From: Planctomycetota bacterium
GTDB taxonomy: Bacteria > Planctomycetota > Planctomycetia > Gemmatales > Gemmataceae
Length of the DNA: 64,000 nucleotides
NCBI GenBank assembly: GCA_021781415.1
Contig: JAJXWW010000214.1
Span: 25,407-89,406 of the forward strand
Direction: 5' to 3'
Part shown: one piece after another, positions 1-7,712 of the stretch
Layout of the letters: every line of letters starts with the position of its first letter
How positions within the stretch are numbered: position 1 is the stretch's first letter
Program-made: the position numbers and the translations under genes
The notes under the pieces: model-generated
The model's database searches: none
What the model was told of the DNA's origin: nothing
What the model saw: the letters and a program-made list of their open reading frames with translations, nothing else

Positions 1-2
1 GG

Positions 3-92
3 GCCACCCATCAGGGAACGCCGCCCGAAGAATCTCCCGGCGAAGATGAATCCGCCTGGCGCTCGTTGGACGATCTGCACCAACGCAATTAA
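3..92 (+). CDS. 3' end of an unidentified gene (partial)
   Basis: The third forward frame is open from the window edge to a TAA at 90-92 and encodes about 29 hydrophilic, acidic residues ending in SLDDLHQRN. The other two forward frames are less convincing: one hits a stop at once and the other runs on antisense through pdxA. A gene ending here would converge on pdxA with about 10 bases between the stop codons. It is too short to assign a function; the composition suggests a charged C-terminal tail. Confidence 0.4.
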   Translation, partial: ATHQGTPPEESPGEDESAWRSLDDLHQRN

Positions 93-102
93 GACAAGTA
101 GA

Positions 103-1116
103 CTATTCGTGTGTCTTATCTGCCGTTTGTGCCAGCCGAGCGGCGACGCGCGTTGCTTCGACGAGGCTCGACGCATCGGCGCATCCGCGTCCGGCGATGT
201 CGTAGGCGGTTCCGTGGGCCACGCTGGTGCGCACGATCGGCAAACCGGCGCTGATGTTGACCGCTCGACCTTCACCCAGCAACTTCAAGGCGATGTGCCC
301 CTGATCGTGATACATGGCCACGACTCCGTCGAACTCGCCGCGGCGGGCGCGGACGAACAGTGTGTCGCAAGGCCAAGGTCCGCTAACATCGAGTCCCTCG
401 CTTCGCGCGGTCTCGACGGCGGGAGCGATGGCGAGGGCCTCTTCGTCGCCGAATAGACCGCCGTCGCTGGCATGGGGATTGAGCGCGGCCACCCCCAGCC
501 GAGGACGCCGACCCAAGAGCCTCGTCTGCAAGCCATCGAGAAGGCGAATCTTCTCCAGCACGGCGGCGGGCGTCAGATGACAAAAGACTTCCCGCAGCGC
601 CATGTGCAGCGTGACGTGCGCCACGGCGAGATCGCCGACGGCCAAGACCATCGCAAATTCCTTGACGCCGGTGCGCTCGGCCAGGATCTCGGTATGGCCC
701 GGATACGGCAGCCCCGCCGCGTGCAATCCTTCTTTGTGCAAAGGCGCGGTAACGATGCCCTCGGCGTTGCCGGTCGTGGTTTCGTCGATGGCGCGGCAGA
801 GGAAATCGTAAGCGGCCCGCCCCGCCGACGCCTCAACCCGTCCCGGCTGAACGCCGCGCAAATCGACCTCGCTGCCAACCAGGCAAGGCACCACCTCCGC
901 GTTCGCCTCGGCCTCCTCCGGTTCGTCCACAACGACTACCCGCGCCGTCGAACCGATGAGTTCCAGACCTCGCCGCACCCACAATGGATCGCCGACCACG
1001 ACGGGACGACACATCGGCAGCAGGTCCGGCCAAGCGCGCGCCACAATCTCCGGCCCAATGCCGGCGACATCGCCGAGTGTTATCAGCAATCGAGGAAGAT
1101 GGGAAGACTTTTTCAT
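103..1116 (-). CDS. pdxA: 4-hydroxythreonine-4-phosphate dehydrogenase
   Basis: PdxA oxidises 4-phosphohydroxy-L-threonine with NAD; the product decarboxylates to the amine that PdxJ condenses with deoxyxylulose 5-phosphate to give pyridoxine 5'-phosphate. The 337-residue product has normal family length. Visible family signatures are the N-terminal LITLGDVAGIGPEI, the substrate/metal region PLHKEGLHAAGLPYPGHTE, and C-terminal MYHDQGHIALK with a following histidine-containing AHGTAYDIAGRG; together these supply the conserved metal-binding histidines and the phosphate site. The second residue triplet is GDVAGIG where many homologues have GDPAGIG. It lies 4 bases downstream of holA on the same strand, so the two are probably co-transcribed although their roles are unrelated. 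The ATG at 1116 is the only sensible start. Confidence 0.95.
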   Translation of the reverse strand: MKKSSHLPRLLITLGDVAGIGPEIVARAWPDLLPMCRPVVVGDPLWVRRGLELIGSTARVVVVDEPEEAEANAEVVPCLVGSEVDLRGVQPGRVEASAGRAAYDFLCRAIDETTTGNAEGIVTAPLHKEGLHAAGLPYPGHTEILAERTGVKEFAMVLAVGDLAVAHVTLHMALREVFCHLTPAAVLEKIRLLDGLQTRLLGRRPRLGVAALNPHASDGGLFGDEEALAIAPAVETARSEGLDVSGPWPCDTLFVRARRGEFDGVVAMYHDQGHIALKLLGEGRAVNISAGLPIVRTSVAHGTAYDIAGRGCADASSLVEATRVAARLAQTADKTHE

Positions 1117-1120
1117 GCGT

Positions 1121-2119
1121 TTATCTCGGTCGAGCCAGCTGGACGACGAAGCGTTCCATCAAGGTGCGCGGTGGCAGTTGGCTGGAGCCTTTCAGTCCGA
1201 GATCGGTTTCCAGAAGCCAATCGTAGAGGAGGTCGAGTCGTCTGCGTCCGAGGTGGCGGAGTTGTTGTTCGGCTCCACGACGAGCGAAGGGGGGGATGCC
1301 GGTTTGTTCCAGCGCGTTGGCCAACGGCACGCCTCGAGCGTTTAGTCGCGCGGCTTGTGCCAAGCGCCTTAGCTGCATACTAAACGCCCCCAACATTCGC
1401 AGCGGCTCCTCGCCCTGATCGAACAGGCGATCCAGCAGCGTCAAGACCGCTCCCATCTGACCGGCGGCGATCAAATCGAAAATCTTCCACGTCGTCTCGG
1501 CCCGACTTTGGCCGACGAGTTGATCCACGTCCGCCACGTCGATACGACTATTGCTTCCAGCGTAAATCGCCAACTTGGCCATCTCTTGATCGAGCAAGCC
1601 CATGTCCGCGCCGACGAGATCGACTAGCAGGCGTGCCGCGGGAACCGTCAACGGTTTGCCGTGCTGCGCCGTACACCAGGAGACGCACCATTCCGGTAGC
1701 TTGCGCGAGTCCGGCGTCTTGCACGCGAGCGTCGCGGCATCCGGCAACGCCTTGGCCAGCTTGGTGTTCGCCGCCCACGTCTGCACCTCGAGAACGAGGA
1801 CGCCGTGGGCGGACGGCTCGGCGAAATACTTCTCCAGCCGCGACCGTTCGCGCGTCACAAACGGATCGGCCCGTTCGACGACGACGAGTCGGCGCGGACT
1901 GAGAAACGGAAGCGTCTCCAATTCGTCGTGAATCTCGGCCCAATTCGCCTTATCGCCATCGCGGTTCGAGACGCCGAATCCGTCGTCGTCGGGTCCAAGC
2001 ACCAGCGTTCGCAGTGCCGCCTGCGCGCGGCGCTTGAGAAACTGCTCGTCGCCGTGGAGAACGTAAATCGGCCTCGGTTTTGCCTTGGCCACACTCTGGA
2101 GGAAGGTCAAGCTATCCAT
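1121..2119 (-). CDS. holA: DNA polymerase III delta subunit
   Basis: Delta is the clamp-loader subunit that opens the beta sliding clamp during replication. The 332-residue protein begins MDSLTFLQSV and soon shows the family's opening YVLHGDEQFLKRR, followed by the AAA+-like region with LVVVERADPF and, around the middle, ALPDAATLACKTPDSRKLPEW. The C-terminal collar domain includes KIFDLIAAGQMGAVLTLLDRL and QLRRLAQAARL. Delta lacks a functional ATPase P-loop, and none is seen here. The reading frame stays open upstream to 2188, but those extra 23 residues do not resemble the family and the ATG at 2119 fits best. It is followed immediately by pdxA. Confidence 0.92.
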   Translation of the reverse strand: MDSLTFLQSVAKAKPRPIYVLHGDEQFLKRRAQAALRTLVLGPDDDGFGVSNRDGDKANWAEIHDELETLPFLSPRRLVVVERADPFVTRERSRLEKYFAEPSAHGVLVLEVQTWAANTKLAKALPDAATLACKTPDSRKLPEWCVSWCTAQHGKPLTVPAARLLVDLVGADMGLLDQEMAKLAIYAGSNSRIDVADVDQLVGQSRAETTWKIFDLIAAGQMGAVLTLLDRLFDQGEEPLRMLGAFSMQLRRLAQAARLNARGVPLANALEQTGIPPFARRGAEQQLRHLGRRRLDLLYDWLLETDLGLKGSSQLPPRTLMERFVVQLARPR

Positions 2120-2265
2120 GAAGACATTGTACTCGAAGCGCCAACGGGCGGAAGCGAGCAAAACGAAAGTGACTGCTGGGGACTGCACTGCAATCCACGC
2201 GGCGGGACATTCCCGATACCGATTTTTCCTCTGTTTTTCTCGTGACTCTCGGTTATCCTGACGGC

Positions 2266-3288
2266 ATGAGCAAAAGCAAACCCACGCCGGTTCCCCTGCA
2301 CGAATTGACGCCCGGCCAGCACGCCGACTTCTTTGCCCTGTTGGCCGAGAAGACGCGCGGCTCGACGCGCGAGGGCAAGCCGTACTTCCTGTGCCGTTTC
2401 CGCGACGCCCGGCGGAGCGCCGCCTTCATGGTTTGGCAAGACGGAGGCTGCTTCGAGGCGTGCGAGAGCGAGTGGCAGGTCGGCCAATTCTACAAGCTCC
2501 GAGCTGGCTACGGCGAACACGAACGCTATGGCCCTCAGCTGACCGAACTCCAGGCCATTCGCCCCATCGCCGACGCCGACCGCGCCGACGGATTCGACCC
2601 GCTGGCTTTCGTCGAGCATTCGCGCTACGACTCCGCGGCGATGTTCGCCGAGTTGAAGACCTTGGCGACGACGCATATCGGTGATGAGCCGTTGCGCCGA
2701 CTTGTCTTGACCTTGCTCGACCGCCACGGCGAAGCCTTTCAAAGCCTACCGGCCACAAGGGATCGCTTTTATACTTTTCCCGGCGGACTGTTGGAACACA
2801 CTCTCTCGGTGACGCGCTCGTGCGTTCAGTTGGCGGAGCGCTACACAGCCCACTACACAGAGCTGCAACCGCCGCTCAATCGCGATCTGATCGTGGCGGC
2901 GGCAATGCTGCACGACATCGGACGGGTTCTGGAGTTCGGCATTCCCGTGCCCGGCGTCAGCCCGGCGTACACCGTCGAAGGGCGAATGGTCGGCCATCTG
3001 ATTCTTGGCCGCGATTTGGTGCGCGACACGGCCCGCGAACTGGGCGACATCCATCCAGAACTGGTGCAAATGCTCGAGCACATCATCTTAAGTCATTTGG
3101 CCCTGCCGGAGTGGGGATCGCCGCGTCTGCCGTTAGTCCCGGAGTGTCTGATTCTCCATCACGCCGACGACATGGACGCCAAATTGGAAATGTACGTCCG
3201 CTGCCTCAGCCGCGACCGCGGCGAAGGCCCATTCACGGAGCGCGATCCGGTGTTGAATCGACACTTGTTCAAGGGGAGAACGGTTTAA
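2266..3288 (+). CDS. YhaM-like 3'-5' exoribonuclease (OB fold + HD domain)
   Basis: The protein (340 residues) has an N-terminal OB-fold-like nucleic-acid binding part, with KPYFLCRFRDARRSAAFMVW at about residues 40-60, and a C-terminal HD phosphohydrolase domain. The HD part shows GGLLEHTLSV (first metal histidine), AAAMLHDIGRVLEF (the HD pair), GHLILGRDLV and EHIILSH (further ligand histidines) and LILHHADDMDAKL. This order is characteristic of the YhaM/CBF1 family, manganese-dependent exonucleases acting on RNA or single-stranded DNA. GTG at 2242 would add eight residues; ATG at 2266 is preferred because the alignment starts there. It is divergent from holA. The specific substrate is inferred from the family. 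Confidence 0.85.
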   Translation: MSKSKPTPVPLHELTPGQHADFFALLAEKTRGSTREGKPYFLCRFRDARRSAAFMVWQDGGCFEACESEWQVGQFYKLRAGYGEHERYGPQLTELQAIRPIADADRADGFDPLAFVEHSRYDSAAMFAELKTLATTHIGDEPLRRLVLTLLDRHGEAFQSLPATRDRFYTFPGGLLEHTLSVTRSCVQLAERYTAHYTELQPPLNRDLIVAAAMLHDIGRVLEFGIPVPGVSPAYTVEGRMVGHLILGRDLVRDTARELGDIHPELVQMLEHIILSHLALPEWGSPRLPLVPECLILHHADDMDAKLEMYVRCLSRDRGEGPFTERDPVLNRHLFKGRTV

Positions 3289-3422
3289 AACGAGAATCGA
3301 GGAATTATACTGGATGAAAGCAGCGATGGATTCTCGCGCCTTCTAGCTTCTACAATACGTTTGCGAAACTCGCTCTGTTTGACATAATGTCGTGTATCTA
3401 TCGCATGGGAGGGGTCATCGCC

Positions 3423-3761
3423 GTGGTGCAATTTGTGTTTCACGATCGAATCCACCGATCGCATCCCTTAAGTCTACTCGTCGAGCAGGCAAATCGGCGC
3501 TTGGAAGAGGTGCTTGGCCCCTCGGCTTCGCTCGTTTGTGCGGAATGGGACCGAGGAGAGGATTCTTTTGGACGCGAAGTCCTGGTGCTGCGACTGACCG
3601 ATTCGTCAAGCTCGGTAATCGCCACGTTCGACTCGAACGAAATGCAGCAACCCGATCGATTGCAGGACCGCTTCCGTCGAATGTGGGGAGATTTACTCCA
3701 GAGCCGCTCTCAAAGGCAACTCGAGGCGGTCTTGGGTATCGGCGAGACTGCGGGAGAATAG
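3423..3761 (+). CDS. Hypothetical protein, first gene of a two-gene module
   Basis: This codes for about 112 residues, with no signal peptide or membrane segment. I do not recognise the family. The sequence looks like a small alpha/beta soluble domain: a predicted helix LSLLVEQANRRLEEVLG, strands around LVCAEWD and LVLRLTD, then a C-terminal helical part DRLQDRFRRMWGDLLQSRS. The start is ambiguous: ATG at 3387 lacks a ribosome site, whereas GTG at 3423 follows GGGAGGGG by 8 bases and is preferred. The stop is 4 bases before the next gene, so the two are surely co-transcribed. The region is visibly richer in A/T than its neighbours. Confidence 0.6.
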   Translation: MVQFVFHDRIHRSHPLSLLVEQANRRLEEVLGPSASLVCAEWDRGEDSFGREVLVLRLTDSSSSVIATFDSNEMQQPDRLQDRFRRMWGDLLQSRSQRQLEAVLGIGETAGE

Positions 3762-3765
3762 GATC

Positions 3766-4134
3766 ATGCCCAGCCGTACTCTTGAGGATCGGGTCGAGGA
3801 CCTCGTGAAATTGGCGGCCACCTTGACCGAACAAGTTGGCAATCTCCAAAAAGAGCTGAAAAGCATCTCGATAGATGGCTCCGCACTCGGTCGAGGAATG
3901 GCCGATCTCCGAACGAATGTTGCCTTGTTGGAACGACAATCCAGCGAGTGGAAATACATCAAGGATCAATTAGAGGTATTGGCTACTCTCAAAATCACAA
4001 TTGCACTCATCGAGCAAAATGTAGACGAATTGAGAAAAACGAAGGAAGAATGGAGTCGGCGCGCCTGGGCTTTGGCCGGTCCCATACTCGGCGCTGTAGT
4101 TGGCGTTTTGCTTGGCTATTTCTTGCGTCGCTAA
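3766..4134 (+). CDS. Coiled-coil protein with C-terminal membrane anchor
   Basis: The 122-residue product starts with heptad-like coiled coil (LEDRVEDLVKLAATLTEQV, then a second stretch LEVLATLKITIALIEQNVDE) and ends with one hydrophobic helix, ALAGPILGAVVGVLLGYFL, followed by RR. That predicts a tail-anchored protein with most of its mass in the cytoplasm. The layout recalls small phage or haemolysin-associated proteins of the XhlA type, but sequence motifs are too generic to assign it. It sits 4 bases after its partner at 3423-3761 and nothing else follows for 150 bases, so it seems a self-contained pair. One stretch (3961-4020) is only about 37% GC. Confidence 0.65.
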   Translation: MPSRTLEDRVEDLVKLAATLTEQVGNLQKELKSISIDGSALGRGMADLRTNVALLERQSSEWKYIKDQLEVLATLKITIALIEQNVDELRKTKEEWSRRAWALAGPILGAVVGVLLGYFLRR

Positions 4135-4285
4135 ACGGACGCAAGGCCGCGTGCTTGACGCGCGCAGAATGAAACCATGTTGAGAGATACAAAAGGTTTA
4201 ATCCTTCACCAGATACCTGCCTTCCACCTAGTCGATCAAAATCGCCTTCAGATTCCTTTCTCTTACTAAACCGAGAACCTTCCTC

Positions 4286-5248
4286 ATGCCTGCCGCTTAT
4301 TCGTCGTTGCCTCACGTTCTAGCCGATTTGCCCGTCTCCGCGGCCATCGCCGAGATGCTGGCGAGCCATGTGGTGCTGCTGCCTTGGGAAGCCGCTGAGT
4401 CGGAAGAAGCGCGGACAATCGCGGGGGTGTACACCTACGGTCATCCGCGCGTCGATGCCGCCTTGCTCGACCGCTTGCCGAGCGTTCGCGTCGTCAGCAA
4501 TTTCGGCGTCGGCGTCGATCACATCGATGTGCCGGCCGCGACGGCCCGGAGCATCGCCGTCGGCAATACGCCGGGCATCCTCGATGGCGCGACGGCGGAT
4601 ATGGCATTTACCTTGTTGTTGGCGGCGTGCCGGCGGTTGATCGAAGGCGACCGTTACGCGCGGAGTCCGGAGTTCATCCGCTACGATCCGTCGTACCTTC
4701 TTGGACGCGAAGTTCACGGCAGCACACTCGGCATCCTGGGAATGGGGCGCATCGGCGAGCAGGTGGCCCGGCGCGCCCTCGCCTTTGACATGCGCGTGCT
4801 TTACCACAATCGCCGCCGCAAGCCCGAGGTCGAAGCAAGGCTCGGCGTCCATTACGTTACCCAAGACGAATTGCTCTCGACCGCCGATTATGTCGTCCTC
4901 ACCGTGCCGTTGACGCCGCAAACCCGGCATCTGATTGGCCGCGAGGAGTTGAAGCGGATGAAACCCAGCGCGATACTCGTCAACGCGGCGCGCGGGGCGG
5001 TCGTGGATACGGATGCCCTTACGGAGGCACTGACGAATCGAACCATCTATGCCGCCGCTTTGGACGTGACCGAACCGGAACCGCTGCCGCGCGATCATCC
5101 GCTTTTACGGCTCGATAATGTCGTCATTGCTCCGCATCTGGGCAGTGCCACCGAGCAAACACGCCAGCGTATGGCCGAGGTCTCGCGCGATAATCTGCTG
5201 GCCGGCCTGTCGGGCCGTCCGCTGCCTTTTTCCGTCGCCGGCAACTAG
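4286..5248 (+). CDS. D-2-hydroxyacid dehydrogenase (glyoxylate/hydroxypyruvate reductase-like)
   Basis: A 320-residue NAD(P)-dependent reductase that interconverts 2-keto acids and D-2-hydroxy acids. The N-terminal half is the split catalytic domain with SNFGVGVDHIDVPAATARSI and NTPGILDGATADMAFTLLLA. The Rossmann domain has the nucleotide loop LGILGMGRIGEQVARRA (about residues 147-163), then the catalytic arginine in VNAARGAVVDT, the glutamate in LDVTEPEPLP and the histidine in VIAPHLGSAT. These match the glyoxylate/hydroxypyruvate reductase branch (GRHPR, GhrB) better than PGDH, and there is no ACT domain. It stands alone on the plus strand. The exact substrate cannot be read from the sequence. 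Confidence 0.88.
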   Translation: MPAAYSSLPHVLADLPVSAAIAEMLASHVVLLPWEAAESEEARTIAGVYTYGHPRVDAALLDRLPSVRVVSNFGVGVDHIDVPAATARSIAVGNTPGILDGATADMAFTLLLAACRRLIEGDRYARSPEFIRYDPSYLLGREVHGSTLGILGMGRIGEQVARRALAFDMRVLYHNRRRKPEVEARLGVHYVTQDELLSTADYVVLTVPLTPQTRHLIGREELKRMKPSAILVNAARGAVVDTDALTEALTNRTIYAAALDVTEPEPLPRDHPLLRLDNVVIAPHLGSATEQTRQRMAEVSRDNLLAGLSGRPLPFSVAGN

Positions 5249-5313
5249 GCACGGGCGAGCGCTTCGCTTATACTTGAGCGCACTTCGCCGACTCCCACGA
5301 TTTGAGGTAGACC

Positions 5314-7638
5314 ATGCACCGACACTATTTACCTATTTTTGTATCTTCTATTGTCTTCATCTGCTCTTCTCTCCGCGCCGAACCGCTGCCGGAGACGAAA
5401 CCGCTGGCCCGCGAGGGCGACCTCGCCGCCCAGATGGTCGAGGGCATCGACAAGTATCTGATGCGCGAATTGGCCGCCTCGGTCGAGAAACGCAAACCGT
5501 ATTGGAAGCCGGACTTCTCGTCGGTGGAGGCGTACACGAAATCGGTACAGCCCAACCGCGAGCGGTTGAAGAAGATTCTCGGTGTCGTCGATAAGCGCGT
5601 GCCGCCTGTGGTGATGGAGTACGTTGGTGAAGGCACGCCCTCGCCGCTGGTTGCCGAGACAGAGACTTACAAGGTCTATTCGGTACGCTGGCCGGTGCTG
5701 CCGGGCGTGGATGGCGAGGGATTGCTGCTGGAGCCGAAGGGCAAAGTCGTGGCTCAGGTGGTAGCTTTGCCGGACGCCGATTGGACGCCGGAAATGCTGG
5801 TGGGATTGGCTCCTGGTGTAGCGAAGAAATCGCAGTATGGTCGTCAGCTTGCCGAGAATGGCTGCCGTGTGTTGGTTCCGGTGCCGATCGATCGCAAAGA
5901 CACCTGGTCGGGCAGTCCGAAACAGGGCCGCATGACGAATCAGACTCACCGCGAGTTCATTTATCGGATGGCCTATGAGATGGGCCGGCACGTCATCGGC
6001 TACGAAGTGCAAAAAGTGCTGGCGGCGGTGGATTGGTTGTGCCAGAACAAGGAACATCCGCCGACCGGCCTATACGGCTACGGTGAAGGCGGTCTCCTGG
6101 CTCTATACGCAGCCGCGCTCGATCCCCGTATCCAGGCCACCGTGGTCAGCGGCTATGGCGGCCCGCGTGTCTCCTTGTGGCAAGAACCGATTTATCGCAA
6201 CCTTTCCGGCATCGCTAGCGAATTCGGTACAGCCCAATTGGCCCTCCTGGTAATGCCACGGAGGCTTACTTTTGATTGCAGCAAGGGGCCGGAAATCGCC
6301 GGACCACCCGCCGCGCGCGCTGGCCGAGGCGGAGCTGCACCCGGCCAACTGGAGACAGCAAGACGCAACGAAAACAAACTCGCGCTTTACAAGGAACTGG
6401 AGGCGAGCTGGGAGGGAATCCAGAAGATAGCGGAAGCCGCACATGTCGAAAAGCCTTTGCTCGTCAGCAGCGAAAGCGATTTGCCTGGCGATCGAACCAC
6501 GCTTACCATCCTTCTGTCTGCCTTCGTTGGAAAGGAAACAGACCCGAAGCCGGCCTTGGCTCCTCCCACCGATCTTCGCAAAAACTTCAATCCTGCTTTA
6601 CGCCAAAAACGCCAGTTCGATCAACTCGTCGCCTTCACCCAGCAAGTGATGCGCGACTCCGAACGCTATCGCCAGCAACACTTCTGGGCCAAGCTGGACA
6701 CCTCCTCGCTGGAAAACTACCAGAAATCCTGCGAACCGTTCCGCAAACAATTGTGGGAGGAAGTCCTCGGCAAGCTGCCCGCGCCGATGCTGCCGATGAA
6801 TCCACAAACGCGGCCCCTCTACGACGAGCCGAAATGGCGCGGCTACGAAGTGACGCTCGATCTCTATCCCGATGTGTTCGCCTACGGCATTCTGCTGTTG
6901 CCCAAAGACCTGAAACCCGGCGAGAAGCGTCCGGTTGTCGTCTGCCAGCACGGACTGGAAGGGCGACCTACCGATGCCTGCAATCCCAAGGAGCGAACGA
7001 AATTCTACAACTCGTTCGGCGCTCAACTCGCCGACAAGGGCTACATCGTCTATGCGCCGCAGAATCCGTACATCGGCCACGACAAGTTCCGCGTCCTCCA
7101 GCGCAAGGCCAATCCGCTTGGCCTATCGCTTTTCTCTTTTATCATCCGGCAACACGAACGCACGCTCGATTGGCTGGCCACACTCCCCAATGTCGATCCG
7201 AAGCGCATGGCATTCTATGGTCTGTCCTACGGCGGCAAGACGGCCATGCGTGTGCCGGCGCTGCTGCCGCGCTATTGCCTGTCGATTTGCTCCGGCGATT
7301 TCAACGAGTGGATTCGCAAGAACGTGTCGCTCGATTATCCGAGCAGTTACATGTTCAGCCCGGAATACGAGATGCCGGAGTTCAATCTCGGCCATACTTT
7401 CAACTACGCCGAGATGGCGGCGCTCATCGCGCCGCGTCCGTTCATGGTCGAGCGCGGCCACGACGACGGCGTCGGCATCGACGAATGGATCGCCTACGAG
7501 TACGCCAAGGTGCGGCGCTTGTACAGCAAATTGAAGATCCCGGAACGGACGGAACTCGAGTTCTTTGCGGGCGGTCACGAGATTCATGGGCAGGGCACAT
7601 TTCGCTTTTTGGCGAAACATTTGAAATGGGAGAAGTGA
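5314..7638 (+). CDS. Secreted tandem alpha/beta hydrolase (acetyl-xylan-esterase-like)
   Basis: The 774-residue protein has an N-terminal signal peptide (YLPIFVSSIVFICSSLRA) and two consecutive alpha/beta-hydrolase regions. The C-terminal one (about residues 480-774) carries a complete nucleophile elbow, GLSYGG with Ser638, preceded by RPVVVCQHGLEG and followed by ERGHDDGVG and the final-histidine region FFAGGHEIHGQG; it resembles the acetyl xylan esterase / dienelactone hydrolase group. In the first region (about 60-440) the equivalent elbow reads GYGEGG at residues 255-260, with Glu in place of the nucleophile, so it is probably non-catalytic. The ATG follows GAGGTAGACC. Likely role: periplasmic or extracellular ester cleavage on polysaccharide; the substrate is unknown. 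It ends at a strong hairpin. Confidence 0.8.
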   Translation: MHRHYLPIFVSSIVFICSSLRAEPLPETKPLAREGDLAAQMVEGIDKYLMRELAASVEKRKPYWKPDFSSVEAYTKSVQPNRERLKKILGVVDKRVPPVVMEYVGEGTPSPLVAETETYKVYSVRWPVLPGVDGEGLLLEPKGKVVAQVVALPDADWTPEMLVGLAPGVAKKSQYGRQLAENGCRVLVPVPIDRKDTWSGSPKQGRMTNQTHREFIYRMAYEMGRHVIGYEVQKVLAAVDWLCQNKEHPPTGLYGYGEGGLLALYAAALDPRIQATVVSGYGGPRVSLWQEPIYRNLSGIASEFGTAQLALLVMPRRLTFDCSKGPEIAGPPAARAGRGGAAPGQLETARRNENKLALYKELEASWEGIQKIAEAAHVEKPLLVSSESDLPGDRTTLTILLSAFVGKETDPKPALAPPTDLRKNFNPALRQKRQFDQLVAFTQQVMRDSERYRQQHFWAKLDTSSLENYQKSCEPFRKQLWEEVLGKLPAPMLPMNPQTRPLYDEPKWRGYEVTLDLYPDVFAYGILLLPKDLKPGEKRPVVVCQHGLEGRPTDACNPKERTKFYNSFGAQLADKGYIVYAPQNPYIGHDKFRVLQRKANPLGLSLFSFIIRQHERTLDWLATLPNVDPKRMAFYGLSYGGKTAMRVPALLPRYCLSICSGDFNEWIRKNVSLDYPSSYMFSPEYEMPEFNLGHTFNYAEMAALIAPRPFMVERGHDDGVGIDEWIAYEYAKVRRLYSKLKIPERTELEFFAGGHEIHGQGTFRFLAKHLKWEK

Positions 7639-7649
7639 GCGGTATCGAC

Positions 7650-7702
7650 CAGCCCGCAGCGCCAGCAAGGGCTTCGTTTTCCCTTGCTGGCGCTGCGGGC
7701 TG
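7650..7702. terminator. Bidirectional hairpin between convergent genes
   Basis: A perfect 22-bp inverted repeat (left arm 7650-7671, right arm 7681-7702, 9-base loop) lies between the stop of the plus-strand hydrolase and the stop of the minus-strand membrane protein. Because both genes end here it probably terminates both transcripts. There is no long T run on either side, so it is not a textbook intrinsic terminator. The arm reads like a dispersed repeat, but I see no second full copy in this window. Confidence 0.7.
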
Positions 7703-7712
7703 ATAAAACCCA

